In this document: positions 56,171 to 64,000 of the stretch, in pieces | Layout of the letters: the number at the start of each line of letters is the position of its first letter | Numbering within the stretch: position 1 is the stretch's first letter | Assembly: GCF_019733395.1 (NCBI RefSeq) | Contig: NZ_JAIHOO010000001.1 | Span: forward strand, 2,666,501-2,730,500 | From: Lysobacter sp. BMK333-48F3 | GTDB lineage: Bacteria > Pseudomonadota > Gammaproteobacteria > Xanthomonadales > Xanthomonadaceae | Length of the DNA: 64,000 nt | Reading direction: 5' to 3' | Made by a program: the position numbers and the translations under genes | Notes under the pieces: model-generated | Databases searched by the model: none | Seen by the model: the letters and a program-made list of their open reading frames with translations, nothing else | What the model was told of the DNA's origin: nothing

Positions 56171-57109
56171 TTAAGCCGCCCCCACGGGCGGGCAAACCGC
56201 CTCCATCAGCGCCCCCACATGCGCCACCGCGCTCTCGCGCAGCGCGGCCAGGTCGTAGCCGCCTTCGAGCATCGACACCACCCGGCCGCCGGCGTGGCGC
56301 TCGGCGATCGCGACCAGTTCGCGGGTGATCCAGGCGAAATCCTCGCCGTCCAGCTCGACCTGGGCCAACGGGTCGCGGCGGTGGGCGTCGAAGCCGGCCG
56401 AGATCAGCACCAGCTGCGGGCGGAACCCGTCGATGGTCGGCAGCAGGCGCTCGCGCCAGACCTTGCGGAAGCCTTCGCTGCCGGTGCCCGGCGGCAGCGG
56501 CGCGTTGACGATGTTGCCGATCCCGCGCTCATGGGCGTAGCCGGTGTCCGGGTACAGCGGCATCTGGTGCGAGCTGACGTACATCACCCGCGGGTCGGTA
56601 TCGAAGATCGCCTGAGTGCCGTTGCCGTGGTGGACGTCGAAATCGATCACCGCGATCCGGGCCAGGTTGTGCTTGTCGCAGGCGTGGGCGGCGGCGACGG
56701 CGATGTTGTTGAACAGGCAGAAGCCCATCGCCGTGTCGTAGGTGGCGTGGTGGCCGGGCGGACGCACCGCGCAGAACACCCGCCGCTCCTCGCCCTTGAG
56801 CACCGCGTCGACCGCGGCCACGCCGGCGCCGGCGGCGCGCAAGGCGGCTTCGGCCGAGCCCGGCGCGAGCACGGTGTCGGGGTCCAGCGCCATCGGCCCG
56901 TCGACCGCGGTGTCCAGCACCAGGGCCAGCAGGGCATCGCCGTGGGCGCGCAGCAACTGGCCGCGGCTGGCGCTGGGCGCCTCGCGCCAATCCAGTTCGG
57001 GAAAGGCCTCGCGCAGGGCCTCGGTCACCGCGACCAGGCGCAGCGGCCGCTCGGCATGCCCCGGGCCGGGGTCGTGGCGGGTGCAGGCCGGGTGGGTGTA
57101 GACGCGCAT
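56171..57109 (-). CDS. Histone deacetylase family protein
   Basis: 312 residues, arginase/deacetylase fold. Active-site segments RPPGHHATYDTAMGFCLFNN (two catalytic His), IDFDVHHGNGTQAIF (Zn Asp and His) and ISAGFDAHRRDPLAQ (second Zn Asp). Bacterial members deacetylate acetoin-pathway enzymes, polyamines or lysines; substrate unknown here. Adjacent to, and in line with, the cobalamin genes with a 7-bp gap. Confidence 0.92.
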   Translation of the reverse strand: MRVYTHPACTRHDPGPGHAERPLRLVAVTEALREAFPELDWREAPSASRGQLLRAHGDALLALVLDTAVDGPMALDPDTVLAPGSAEAALRAAGAGVAAVDAVLKGEERRVFCAVRPPGHHATYDTAMGFCLFNNIAVAAAHACDKHNLARIAVIDFDVHHGNGTQAIFDTDPRVMYVSSHQMPLYPDTGYAHERGIGNIVNAPLPPGTGSEGFRKVWRERLLPTIDGFRPQLVLISAGFDAHRRDPLAQVELDGEDFAWITRELVAIAERHAGGRVVSMLEGGYDLAALRESAVAHVGALMEAVCPPVGAA

Positions 57110-57116
57110 CGCGCGG

Positions 57117-57671
57117 TCAGCCCTTGCGGCGCTCGTGGTTCCACAGCACCTCGCCGTGGCCGCTGGCGCGGGCCAGCACGCGGGCCAGCACGAACAGCAG
57201 GTCGGAGAGGCGGTTGAGATAGCGCACCGCCTGCGGCCGCACGTCTTCGACCCGGGCCAGGGCGACGGTCTCGCGTTCGGCGCGGCGGACCACGGTGCGG
57301 GCGATGTGGCAACGCGCCGCCGCTTCGCCGCCGCCGGGCAGGATGAAATCCTTCAGCGGCGGCAGTTCGTCGTTGTGCGCGTCGAGCCATTGCTCGAGCC
57401 GGTCGATGTCGGCGTCGAAGATCGCCGAGTGGCCGGGGATGCACAGCTCGCCGCCCAGGTCGAACAGCTGGTGCTGGATCGCCACCAACTGTTCGCGGAT
57501 GGTCTGCGGCAGTTCGGCGGCCAGGACCAGGCCGATGCAGGAATTGGCTTCGTCGACCGTGCCGTAGGCGCCGACCCGGGCCGAGTCCTTGCCGATCCGG
57601 TTACCGTCGCCGAGTCCGGTGCTGCCGTCGTCGCCGGTGCGGGTGTAGATCTTCGAGAGACGGTTGCCCAT
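57117..57671 (-). CDS. Cob(I)yrinic acid a,c-diamide adenosyltransferase (PduO type)
   Basis: 184 residues. YTRTGDDGSTGLGDGNRIGK and YGTVDEANSCIGLVLA form the ATP site; ARCHIARTVVRRAERETVAL contains the R-x-A-E-R active-site helix; LNRLSDLLFVLAR near the end is also family-typical. It makes adenosylcobalamin from reduced cobalamin. The gene just upstream is a BtuM-like membrane protein, consistent with uptake then adenosylation. Confidence 0.93.
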   Translation of the reverse strand: MGNRLSKIYTRTGDDGSTGLGDGNRIGKDSARVGAYGTVDEANSCIGLVLAAELPQTIREQLVAIQHQLFDLGGELCIPGHSAIFDADIDRLEQWLDAHNDELPPLKDFILPGGGEAAARCHIARTVVRRAERETVALARVEDVRPQAVRYLNRLSDLLFVLARVLARASGHGEVLWNHERRKG

Positions 57672-57684
57672 CGTCGCGACGGAC

Positions 57685-58278
57685 TCAGCGCTTGTGCGCG
57701 TCGTCCGCGCCGATCGCGCCGGCCTTGGACTTGGCGGCGCCGGCGGCGATCGCCTGCACCAGCGCGGCGATGCCGACGTAGGTGGCGGCGGTGCGCAGGT
57801 AGGGCAGCAGCCATTCGACGTAGTTGGCGGCCCAGCCGGCGACGCTCTTGTCGGCGACCGAAGCCGACAGCCAGTAGAAGCTGCCCTGGCTCAGCAGCTG
57901 GCAGACCGCGGTCGAGGCCAGCAGGGCGACCGCGGCCAGCGCCAGGGTGCTCCAGCGGCGGGCGTAGTTGCGCGCGACCCACAGGCCGCCGGCCCACATC
58001 GCGAAATAGGCCGGGAACAGGAACCAGTACGCGGCCGAGACGCAGTAGTGATCCCAGAAGCTCAGGCCCTGGCGGGTGATCACCGCGTAGTCGACCGCCA
58101 CCGCCAGCGCCATCAGCGCTGGGAACGCCCAACGGGTCCACGAGCGCAGGTAGAAGCCGCCGATGAAGAACACCGCCCACGAGGCGTCCGGGATCGGCGT
58201 GAAGTGGTTCACGCGCGTGGCCGCCATCAGCACGGCGAGCAGGACGAAGATGAGGCTGCGTTGGGTGTTGGGCTGCAT
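57685..58278 (-). CDS. BtuM-like cobalamin transport membrane protein
   Basis: 197 residues with about six helices. The start at 58276-58278 is chosen because the N-terminus then begins with the first helix (SLIFVLLAVLMAATR) after a short polar lead. NHFTPIPDASWAVFFIGGFY resembles ECF-type S-component openings. A conserved-looking Cys79 in FWDHYCVSAAYWFLFP matches the position of Cys80, the cobalamin ligand of Thiobacillus BtuM. It sits 13 bp upstream of the cobalamin adenosyltransferase in the same direction. The BtuM call is inference from position, length and that Cys. Confidence 0.6.
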   Translation of the reverse strand: MQPNTQRSLIFVLLAVLMAATRVNHFTPIPDASWAVFFIGGFYLRSWTRWAFPALMALAVAVDYAVITRQGLSFWDHYCVSAAYWFLFPAYFAMWAGGLWVARNYARRWSTLALAAVALLASTAVCQLLSQGSFYWLSASVADKSVAGWAANYVEWLLPYLRTAATYVGIAALVQAIAAGAAKSKAGAIGADDAHKR

Positions 58279-58510
58279 GACGATGGCTCCTGACGCCGGA
58301 CTGGCGCGCCAATCCCGACATTCTAAGGAACCTGCGGCGAAAGTGCCGGTTTCGGCCGGCGCGCGCGGCGAGCAGACGCTAAGTGGTTGATTCCAAGCGT
58401 CCCGCCGGCGCCCGTCCGGGGCTGCCGGCGCTGCGGCACGGGGTCGCAGAACCGGGCCGCGCGCCACGACGCGGACAGACGCTGCGCGGGGCCGGCCGTA
58501 TCATGAGCGG

Positions 58511-59800
58511 ATGAATGCAGACGCTTCGACGCCGCCCGCCGCCGTCTACGCCAGCCACGACGTGCTCATCGTCGGCGGCGGCCTGGTCGGCGCCAGCCTC
58601 GCCATCGCCCTGGACCGGCTCGGCCTCGATGTCGGCCTGATCGAAGCCGCGCCGCCCGGCGCGCTGCCGGCGGTGTTCGACGAGCGCAACCTCAGCTTCG
58701 CCGAGGCCACCCTCAACGCCCTGGGCGCACTCGGCGTGCTGGCCAAACTGCGCGCTCCGACCGGCGCGATCCGGCGCATCCACATCAGCCGCAAGGGCGA
58801 CTTCGGCCGCGCCGTGCTCGAAGCCTCGCGCTACGGCCGCGAGGAGTTCGGCCGGATCGTGGTCGCGCGCGACTTCGGCGAAGCGCTGGAAGCGCGCCTG
58901 GCCGAACTGCCGCGCCTGCACCGCTACCGGCCGGTGCGCTTCACCGGTCTGGCCGAGGCCGGCGACGGCTGGCGCGGCGTACGGGTCGCCGACGGCGCCG
59001 GCGAGCGGGTGCTGCGTGCGCGCCTGCTGGTCGCCGCCGACGGCACCCGTAGCGCGGTGCGCGCGGCGCTGAACATCGGCGCCGAGGAGCACGACTACGG
59101 CCAGACCCTGTTCGTGACCCGGCTGCGCGGCGAACGCGGCCCGGACGGCACCGCTTACGAGCGCCTGACCGACGAGGGCCCGACCGCGCTGCTGCCGCGC
59201 GGCGACCGCCACTACGGCCTGATCCACAGCGTCGCCAGCGAACGCGCCGAGGCGGTCGCCGCGCTCGACGAAGCCGGCTTCCTCGATCGGGCCCAGCAGG
59301 CCTTCGGTTGGCGCTGCGGCCGCTTCCTCGATTGCGGCGCGCGCAGCCTGTACCCTGCGATCCGGGTGTTGGCCGCGCGCCTGACCGCGCCGCGCGCGGT
59401 GCTGGTCGGCAACGCCGCCCAGACCATCCACCCGATCGGCGCGCAAGGCTTCAACCTCGGCCTGCGCGATGCGATGACCCTGGCCGAACTGATCGAGACC
59501 GAACTGGCCGCGCGCGGCGAAGCCGACTGCGGCGCGGACGACCTGCTACAGCGCTACGCCGCCCGGCGTCTGCCGGACCGCGAGCGCACGGTCGCGTTCT
59601 CCGACGGCCTGGCCCGGCTCAGCGCCAACGGCAGCGGCCTGCTGCGGCCGCTGCGCAGCCTCGGCCTGTTCGCGGTCGACCGGGTCGCGACCGCGCAGTC
59701 GTTCCTGGTCGGCGGCGCGATGGGCTACCGCGGCGAAGTGCCGGCCTTGTGCCGCGGCGACGCGGTCGATGCGCCGCGCCCGGCCGGAGGCCGCGCATGA
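58511..59800 (+). CDS. ubiH: UbiH-type FAD-dependent ubiquinone hydroxylase
   Basis: 429 residues. FAD Rossmann motif DVLIVGGGLVGASLAIALDR, the DG motif LLVAADGTRSAVR, and VLVGNAAQTIHPIGAQGFNL with the second FAD site (GD is GN here). It hydroxylates the ring of the ubiquinone precursor at C6/C4 in a membrane-associated complex. The stop overlaps the next hydroxylase start (ATGA). The C-terminal tail is Pro/Arg-rich. Confidence 0.93.
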   Translation: MNADASTPPAAVYASHDVLIVGGGLVGASLAIALDRLGLDVGLIEAAPPGALPAVFDERNLSFAEATLNALGALGVLAKLRAPTGAIRRIHISRKGDFGRAVLEASRYGREEFGRIVVARDFGEALEARLAELPRLHRYRPVRFTGLAEAGDGWRGVRVADGAGERVLRARLLVAADGTRSAVRAALNIGAEEHDYGQTLFVTRLRGERGPDGTAYERLTDEGPTALLPRGDRHYGLIHSVASERAEAVAALDEAGFLDRAQQAFGWRCGRFLDCGARSLYPAIRVLAARLTAPRAVLVGNAAQTIHPIGAQGFNLGLRDAMTLAELIETELAARGEADCGADDLLQRYAARRLPDRERTVAFSDGLARLSANGSGLLRPLRSLGLFAVDRVATAQSFLVGGAMGYRGEVPALCRGDAVDAPRPAGGRA

Positions 59801-60996
59801 GCCGGCGCGAATTGCTCGACGTGGTCGTGGTCGGCGCCGGCGTGGTCGGCGCCGCGGCCGCGCTGGCCTTCGCCCGCGACGGTTTCGAGGTGGCCCTGGT
59901 CGAGGCGCGCGAACCGCCGCGCTGGCAGGCCGACCGTCCCGACCTGCGCGTGTACGCCTTCGCTCCGGACAACGCCGCGCTGCTCGACGACCTGGGAGTG
60001 TGGCCGGCGGTGCGCGAGGCCCGCGCGCAGCCTTACCGCGGCATGCGGGTCTGGGACGCGGCCGGCGGCGGCGAACTGCATTTCGACGCCGATGCCTTCG
60101 GCCGGCGCGAACTGGGCTGGATCGTCGAACACGGCCTGCTGGTCGACCGCCTGTGGGCGGCGCTGCCGGCGGCCGGCGTGCAGCTGTATTGCCCGAACCG
60201 GATCGAGGCGCTGGAACGCGACCCCGCCGACAGCGTCGGCATGCTGCTCGACGGCGGCCGCCGCCTGCGCGCGCGCCTGCTGGTCGCCGCCGACGGCGCC
60301 GACTCGCAGCTGCGCCGCCTGGCCGGGATCGAAGCCGAGGGCCACGACTACCATCAGCGCGGCCTGGTCGCCTACGTCGACAGCGAGCTGAGCCACCAGG
60401 CCACGTGCTGGCAGCGCTTCCTGCCGAGCGGGCCGATCGCTTTCCTGCCGGCGGTCGGCGAGCCCGGCGCGCGCGACCGGCGCAGCTCGATCGTCTGGAC
60501 CTTGCCCGAGCGCGAAGCCGAGCGCCTGCTCGCGGTCGACGACGCGGCCTTCCTGGCCGAACTCGAGCGCGCTTTCGACGGCCGCCTCGGCGCGCTGACC
60601 GCGGTCTCGGCGCGCGCGGCGTTCCCGCTGCGGCGACAACTGGTGCAGCGTTACTTCGCCGGCCGCGTGGTCGTCGCCGGCGACGCCGCGCACGTGGTCC
60701 ATCCGCTGGCCGGGCAGGGGGTCAACCTGGGCCTGCGCGATGTCGCCGGCCTGCGCGCGCTGTTCCGCCAGGCGCAGCGGCGCGGCGCCGACCCGGGGTC
60801 GCCGCACCGGCTGGCGCGCTGGGCGCGCCAGCGGCGCAGCGAGAACGCGCTGGCGGCTTACGGCTTCGACGGCCTGAACAAGCTGTTCTCCAACGACGAA
60901 CTCGCCGCGACGCTGTTGCGCGGGCCCTTGCTCGGCCTGGCCGGCAAGCTGCCGCCGCTGACCCACTATTTCTGGAAACGCGCCGCGGGCTTGTAG
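59797..60996 (+). CDS. UbiH/UbiF/VisC-family FAD hydroxylase
   Basis: 399 residues, paralogue of the upstream gene: DVVVVGAGVVGAAAALAFAR, LLVAADGADSQLRRLAGIE, VVVAGDAAHVVHPLAGQGVN, and the tail LGLAGKLPPLTHYFWKRAAG. Most likely UbiI/UbiF-like, acting at another ring position of ubiquinone synthesis. Coupled translation with ubiH supports a joint role. Which carbon it acts on cannot be read from sequence. Confidence 0.9.
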   Translation: MSRRELLDVVVVGAGVVGAAAALAFARDGFEVALVEAREPPRWQADRPDLRVYAFAPDNAALLDDLGVWPAVREARAQPYRGMRVWDAAGGGELHFDADAFGRRELGWIVEHGLLVDRLWAALPAAGVQLYCPNRIEALERDPADSVGMLLDGGRRLRARLLVAADGADSQLRRLAGIEAEGHDYHQRGLVAYVDSELSHQATCWQRFLPSGPIAFLPAVGEPGARDRRSSIVWTLPEREAERLLAVDDAAFLAELERAFDGRLGALTAVSARAAFPLRRQLVQRYFAGRVVVAGDAAHVVHPLAGQGVNLGLRDVAGLRALFRQAQRRGADPGSPHRLARWARQRRSENALAAYGFDGLNKLFSNDELAATLLRGPLLGLAGKLPPLTHYFWKRAAGL

Positions 60997-61061
60997 CCGC
61001 CGCCGTTGCGCGGCGGCAGCCCGCCGCGCCGAACGCCGCCAAGCGGCAAGGGAGCAAGACC

Positions 61062-61409
61062 ATGCAGGGAGCGAAACCTTACGAGCCGCGGCGCGCAGAT
61101 TGCCTGCGCGCGGCGGCCGGCCGCGCCGTCGCCGTCGCGCTGGCCGCCTGGCCCGGCCTGGCGGCGGCGATGAGGCAATGCCCGCCCGAGGCCGGCGAGA
61201 AGTCGCCGCTGTTTCTCGGCTTGGGCTGGGGCGTGCTGGGCCTGTTCGTGCTGCTCGGCCTGAGCATGCCGGTGTTGGGCTGGCGCCTGGGCCGGCGGCG
61301 CTCCGCAGGATGGCGCGCGTTGGCGCTGTTGCTCGGCGTCGCGCTGATGTTCGCGGTCTGGTTGCTGGGGCTGGCGGTGTTCCTCGTGTTCTTCGCACTG
61401 CCGTGCTGA
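61062..61409 (+). CDS. Small membrane protein, tandem member 1
   Basis: 115 residues. A basic N-terminus and a hydrophobic stretch (AVAVALAAWPGLAAAM, possibly a cleaved signal), a short polar loop with RQCPPEAGEKSP, then two long helices separated by RLGRRRSAGWR, ending FFALPC. AAGGGAG precedes the ATG. No family recognised. Its layout is shared with the next gene. Confidence 0.6.
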   Translation: MQGAKPYEPRRADCLRAAAGRAVAVALAAWPGLAAAMRQCPPEAGEKSPLFLGLGWGVLGLFVLLGLSMPVLGWRLGRRRSAGWRALALLLGVALMFAVWLLGLAVFLVFFALPC

Positions 61410-61480
61410 GGCGGCCGCGGCGCGGCCGTGCGCGGGCGGACGTGGTTGCCGCTGCGCGATCGCAGACCCAAGGGCGCGGG

Positions 61481-61831
61481 ATGGGGCAAGCCGAAACTCC
61501 GGCGCGTTCGATGCCGCAGACTGCACGGGCACCGCTGCGCTGCCGTATCGCCGCCGGCATGGCCGCGGCCGCGCCGCTGGCGGCGCAGGCGATGAGCCTG
61601 TGCCAGGGCGGCCTGGAGAGCCATTCGCTGGGTGCGCTGATCTTGTGGTGGGGCCTGTTCGCGGCGGTCGTCGCGGCGGCCGCCTGGGGCGCGGTTCGGG
61701 TGTGGCGCGCGCTCGCGTCGGCGCCGCGCATGCGCCGCGGCATCGGCCGGCTGGCGGCCTTGCTGGCGATGATCGCGGTGTGTGCGCTGGCCGCGGCGGC
61801 GCTGTTCCTGGTCCTGGTCGTGCGCTGCTGA
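61481..61831 (+). CDS. Small membrane protein, tandem member 2
   Basis: 116 residues with the same plan as the previous gene: hydrophobic N-terminal segment (IAAGMAAAAPLAAQAM), a Cys in MSLCQGGLESHSLG, helix, basic loop (RALASAPRMRRGIGR), helix, and a terminal VVRC. The starting Met-x-x-Cys after the predicted cleavage site and the last-residue Cys in both proteins are notable. Likely diverged duplicates; function unknown. Confidence 0.55.
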   Translation: MGQAETPARSMPQTARAPLRCRIAAGMAAAAPLAAQAMSLCQGGLESHSLGALILWWGLFAAVVAAAAWGAVRVWRALASAPRMRRGIGRLAALLAMIAVCALAAAALFLVLVVRC

Positions 61832-61861
61832 GCGTATCCGCCGGGCAGGGCGCGCGATGCC

Positions 61862-63169
61862 TCAGTGCTCGTGGAACGCGCGCCGGGTGCGCAGCAGATA
61901 CACGGCGACCAGCACGCCCATCGCCGCCACCGCCACCACGTAATAGGCCGGGGTCATGCCGCCGAGCTTGGGCGTCAGCAGGCCGATCAGCGGCGGAGTC
62001 AAGGCACCGAACACGGCATAGGCGACGTTGTAGGAAAACGACAGCCCGGAGAAGCGCACCGCCGGCGGGAACGCAGCCACCATCACCGCCGGGATCACCC
62101 CGACCACGCCGACGCAGGTGCCGGCCAGCGCATACAGGGCGAGGAAGTTCGCCCCGCCGTGGGCGAGGTCGTAGTACAGCGCGTAGCTCGACGCCAGCAC
62201 GCCGAGCGAGCCGATCAACAGGGCGCGGCCGCGGCCGAGGCGGTCGACCAGCAGGCCGCCGCCGATCGCGCTCAAGGTCAGGCAGAACGCGGCCAGGCTG
62301 TTGCCGAGGAAGGCGCGCTGCGGGGCGATGCCGAACTGGCTCTGCACCAGGGTCGGGGTCATCAGCACGATCACCACGATCGCCGCGGTCAGCAGCCAGG
62401 TGACCAGCATCGACAGGACCACGCCGGCGCGGTGGTCGCGCAGCACCTGCTTGAGCGGCAGTTCGCGCACCAGTTGCCGGCTTTCGCGCATCGCCGCGAA
62501 CACCGGCGTCTCGCTGAGCCAGCGACGCAGGTACACGGCCAGGAAGCCGAACACGCCGCCGATCAGGAACGGAATGCGCCAGGCCCAATCCAGCACCTGG
62601 GCCGGGGCGAACCAGGTATTGATCGCGGCGGAGATCAGCGATCCGATCAGGATCCCGGCGGTGAGGCCGGCGGTAAGGCTGGCGCAGGCGAAGCCGCCCC
62701 GGCCCGGCGGCGCGTGCTCGGCGACGAAGGTCCAGGCGCCCGGCACTTCGCCGCCGATCGCGATGCCCTGGACGATGCGCAGGAACAGCAGCAGCAAGGG
62801 CGCGGCGACGCCGATCTGGGCGTAGGTCGGCAGCAAGCCGATGCACAGGGTCGGCACCGCCATCAGGAACACGCTCAGGGCGAACATGCGCTTGCGCCCG
62901 GAGCGGTCGCCGAAGTGGGCCATGACGATGCCGCCGATCGGCCGCACCAGGTAGCCGGCGGCGAAGATCCCGTACACCTGCAACTCGCCCAGCCAGCCCG
63001 GCATGCCCGGCGGGAAGAACAGCTGGCGCAGGGTCGCGGTCAGGAAGACGAAGATGACGAAGTCGTAGAACTCCAGCGCGCCGCCCAGGGCCGACAGCAA
63101 CAGGGTGCGGGCGTCGCGCCGGTCGAGCGGGCGGGCGGCGGCGTCGAGGGCGATCGGCGTGGCGGTCAT
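61862..63169 (-). CDS. MFS transporter, metabolite:H+ symporter (MHS) family
   Basis: 435 residues, twelve helices. ALGGALEFYDFVIFVFLTAT, FAAGYLVRPIGGIVMAHFGD and RSGRKRMFALSVFLMA are MHS hallmarks, along with LLFLRIVQGIAIGGEVPGAW. Such proteins import organic acids, proline/betaine or citrate; the substrate is not evident. It converges on the second small membrane protein across 30 bp. Confidence 0.92.
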   Translation of the reverse strand: MTATPIALDAAARPLDRRDARTLLLSALGGALEFYDFVIFVFLTATLRQLFFPPGMPGWLGELQVYGIFAAGYLVRPIGGIVMAHFGDRSGRKRMFALSVFLMAVPTLCIGLLPTYAQIGVAAPLLLLFLRIVQGIAIGGEVPGAWTFVAEHAPPGRGGFACASLTAGLTAGILIGSLISAAINTWFAPAQVLDWAWRIPFLIGGVFGFLAVYLRRWLSETPVFAAMRESRQLVRELPLKQVLRDHRAGVVLSMLVTWLLTAAIVVIVLMTPTLVQSQFGIAPQRAFLGNSLAAFCLTLSAIGGGLLVDRLGRGRALLIGSLGVLASSYALYYDLAHGGANFLALYALAGTCVGVVGVIPAVMVAAFPPAVRFSGLSFSYNVAYAVFGALTPPLIGLLTPKLGGMTPAYYVVAVAAMGVLVAVYLLRTRRAFHEH

Positions 63170-63243
63170 GCGACGGAGGGGCAGCGAAGGGGCAAGGCAC
63201 TATGCCGCATTGCGCCGCCGGCGCAACCGCGGGGCGCACGAAC

Positions 63244-63463
63244 ATGCCCGCGAAAGCGGGCGGTCAGAGACTTCAGCGCCATGCTTGGATGAAGCCCTGA
63301 GGTATTCGGCTACGCCGAAGTGAAGCGGAGCCCGCGTTCGCGGGAACCACGGTGGGAGGACTTCGTGGCGCGGTTGGTTTTTCTGCGGGATCGGGAGCGA
63401 GCGGCGCCTCTCAGCCGTCATCCCCGCGAAAGCGGGGATCCAGAGACTTCAGCGTCATGGCTC
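63244..63463 (+). repeat. Dispersed CCCGCGAAAGCGGG-type repeats
   Basis: Unit 1 at 63244-63286 (TGCCCGCGAAAGCGGGCGG, then TCAGAGACTTCAGCGCCATG) and unit 2 at 63419-63463 (ATCCCCGCGAAAGCGGGGAT, then CCAGAGACTTCAGCGTCATG) share the same tail. Between them CCCGCGTTCGCGGG (63332-63345) gives a third small hairpin. The CATCCCCGCGAAAGCGGGGATCC type is a common dispersed element in proteobacteria. Confidence 0.85.
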
Positions 63464-63498
63464 CTGCGCCCGGCGCCGTTGTTGCGGCCAGGGAACAA

Positions 63499-63526
63499 GC
63501 GAACGCTCCCGGGCGGGAGCGTTCGC
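63499..63526 (-). terminator. Probable terminator of the EF-hand gene
   Basis: 12-bp perfect stem GCGAACGCTCCC-gggc-GGGAGCGTTCGC, 50 bp after the EF-hand stop; on the minus strand it is followed by TTGTTCC, a weak T-run. Confidence 0.55.
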
Positions 63527-63576
63527 GGTGTTGTGTATTGATTGGCGACGGTCTTCGCTTCGTCGCCCGCGGTCGG

Positions 63577-64000
63577 TCAGCGGCGCCAGCCGGCGATCTC
63601 GCCGCTGCTGATGCGGCCGTCGGCATCGACGTCCACGGCGAGGAAGTTGGCGCTCAGCGCGGTGTGCGCGCGCGCTTCCTCGCGGCTGATGCTGCCGTCG
63701 GCATTGGCGTCGACGGCGACGAAATCGACGTTGCGGCCGTCCGACGGCGGCGCGATCACCGTGGCCGGCAACTGATTGGCCTCGGCGGTGGCCGCGGCGG
63801 CGGCGCGGGCCACGCCGCTGGCGTCGACCGCGACCGCATTGGCGGTGCGCGCCTCGATCATCGCCGCGCGCGCCAGTTCGGCGGCGCCCTGCGGATTGCT
63901 GCCGTCGACCGCCGCGGCCTGCGCCGAGCGCGCCTCGTCGGCGGCGCGGATCGCCTGGTGGGCCGCGGCCTGGGCGTCGGCGGCCGAGCGCTTGGCCTGT
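63577..64000 (-). CDS. EF-hand protein, C-terminal part (cut by right edge)
   Basis: At least 141 residues; the frame stays open to the right edge and the start lies outside. The N-terminal visible part is an Ala-rich helix (AADAQAAAHQAIRAADEARS, AAVDGSNPQGAAELARAA). The C-terminal part has two canonical EF-hand calcium loops: DANADGSISREE and DVDADGRISSGE. Possibly a secreted or surface calcium-binding protein. An internal ATG at 63861 is not the real start, since the same style of sequence continues upstream of it. Confidence 0.75.
   Translation of the reverse strand, partial: QAKRSAADAQAAAHQAIRAADEARSAQAAAVDGSNPQGAAELARAAMIEARTANAVAVDASGVARAAAAATAEANQLPATVIAPPSDGRNVDFVAVDANADGSISREEARAHTALSANFLAVDVDADGRISSGEIAGWRR

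Larger units (their letters stand above)
63170..63576. other. Intergenic region with REP-like units and a terminator
   Basis: 407 bp without a gene. It holds two copies of a CCCGCGAAAGCGGG element with a shared CAGAGACTTCAGCG tail, one related hairpin, and a strong inverted repeat next to the EF-hand gene. Short open frames over these repeats are not credible genes. Confidence 0.8.

Noticed and set aside
58279..58510. Cobalamin riboswitch upstream of the BtuM-like gene
   Set aside because: A short GTCAGGAGCCATC resembles part of a B12 box on the minus strand, but the remaining conserved elements (GCCACTG and the P-stem) were not found.
63105..63541. Short plus-strand ORFs between the MHS transporter and the EF-hand gene
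   Set aside because: They cover REP-like units and the antisense of the transporter start, with no coding features.

Overview
The window is about 64 kb of GC-rich chromosome (most codons end in G or C). Gene content and order point to a Lysobacter-like member of the Xanthomonadaceae (Gammaproteobacteria): gshB-tonB next to a pilGHIJ-chpA type IV pilus chemosensory cluster, the lptD-surA-pdxA-rsmA-apaG-apaH block, lgt-thyA-folA, and the UbiH-type hydroxylase pair. This placement rests on gene order and protein similarity recognised by eye, not on a database search. It is mostly housekeeping chromosome; no prophage, insertion sequence, CRISPR array, tRNA or rRNA was seen.

Layout. 1-386: end of a family 2 glycosyltransferase. 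631-7037: PBP1B (mrcB) with a TPR lipoprotein behind it, a YoaA/DinG-type helicase, a VOC protein and tsaB. 7067-9500: three exported or unknown proteins. 9523-11363 (minus): tonB and gshB. 11711-24754: the Pil-Chp chemosensory system (pilG, pilH, pilI, pilJ, chpA, a CheB-like protein, chpC), followed by a coupled NagX-like membrane acyltransferase gene. 26257-28415 (minus): rsmE and bioA. 28466-32730: nudE, cysQ, mazG, ynfA and small exported or membrane proteins. 33188-39022: two-component system plus a MacA/MacB-type exporter. 39114-42390: a TraB/ChaN-like secreted protein, dgkA, terC. 42577-44997: lemA and two TPM-domain genes that are rearranged. 45124-47404: lgt, thyA, folA. 47415-55446 (minus): DUF1287 lipoprotein, apaH, apaG, rsmA, pdxA, surA, lptD. 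55578-63169: msrB, histone-deacetylase-like protein, cobalamin adenosyltransferase with a BtuM-like membrane protein, two UbiH-family hydroxylases, two small membrane proteins, an MHS-family transporter. The right edge holds part of an EF-hand protein.

The most unusual signal is structural. At two loci (inside chpA and in the TPM gene pair) a segment occurs three times in the order forward - inverted - forward, with short-homology junctions. At the TPM locus the last two copies form a perfect, spacerless 720-bp palindrome (44219-44938), and the rearrangement destroys both TPM genes. In chpA the 960-bp insertion keeps the reading frame, so the kinase would carry about 163 Ser/Arg-rich residues read from the antisense of its own coiled-coil repeats. 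This matches the known form of tandem-inversion duplications, but a perfect palindrome of this size is normally lethal or very unstable in bacteria, so an assembly or amplification chimera is a serious alternative.

The second theme is simple-sequence and dispersed repeats: three hexanucleotide arrays (25901, 37741, 40784), a 44-bp-period intergenic array (26002-26175), and REP-like TGTAGGAGCGGCG and CCCGCGAAAGCGGG elements.
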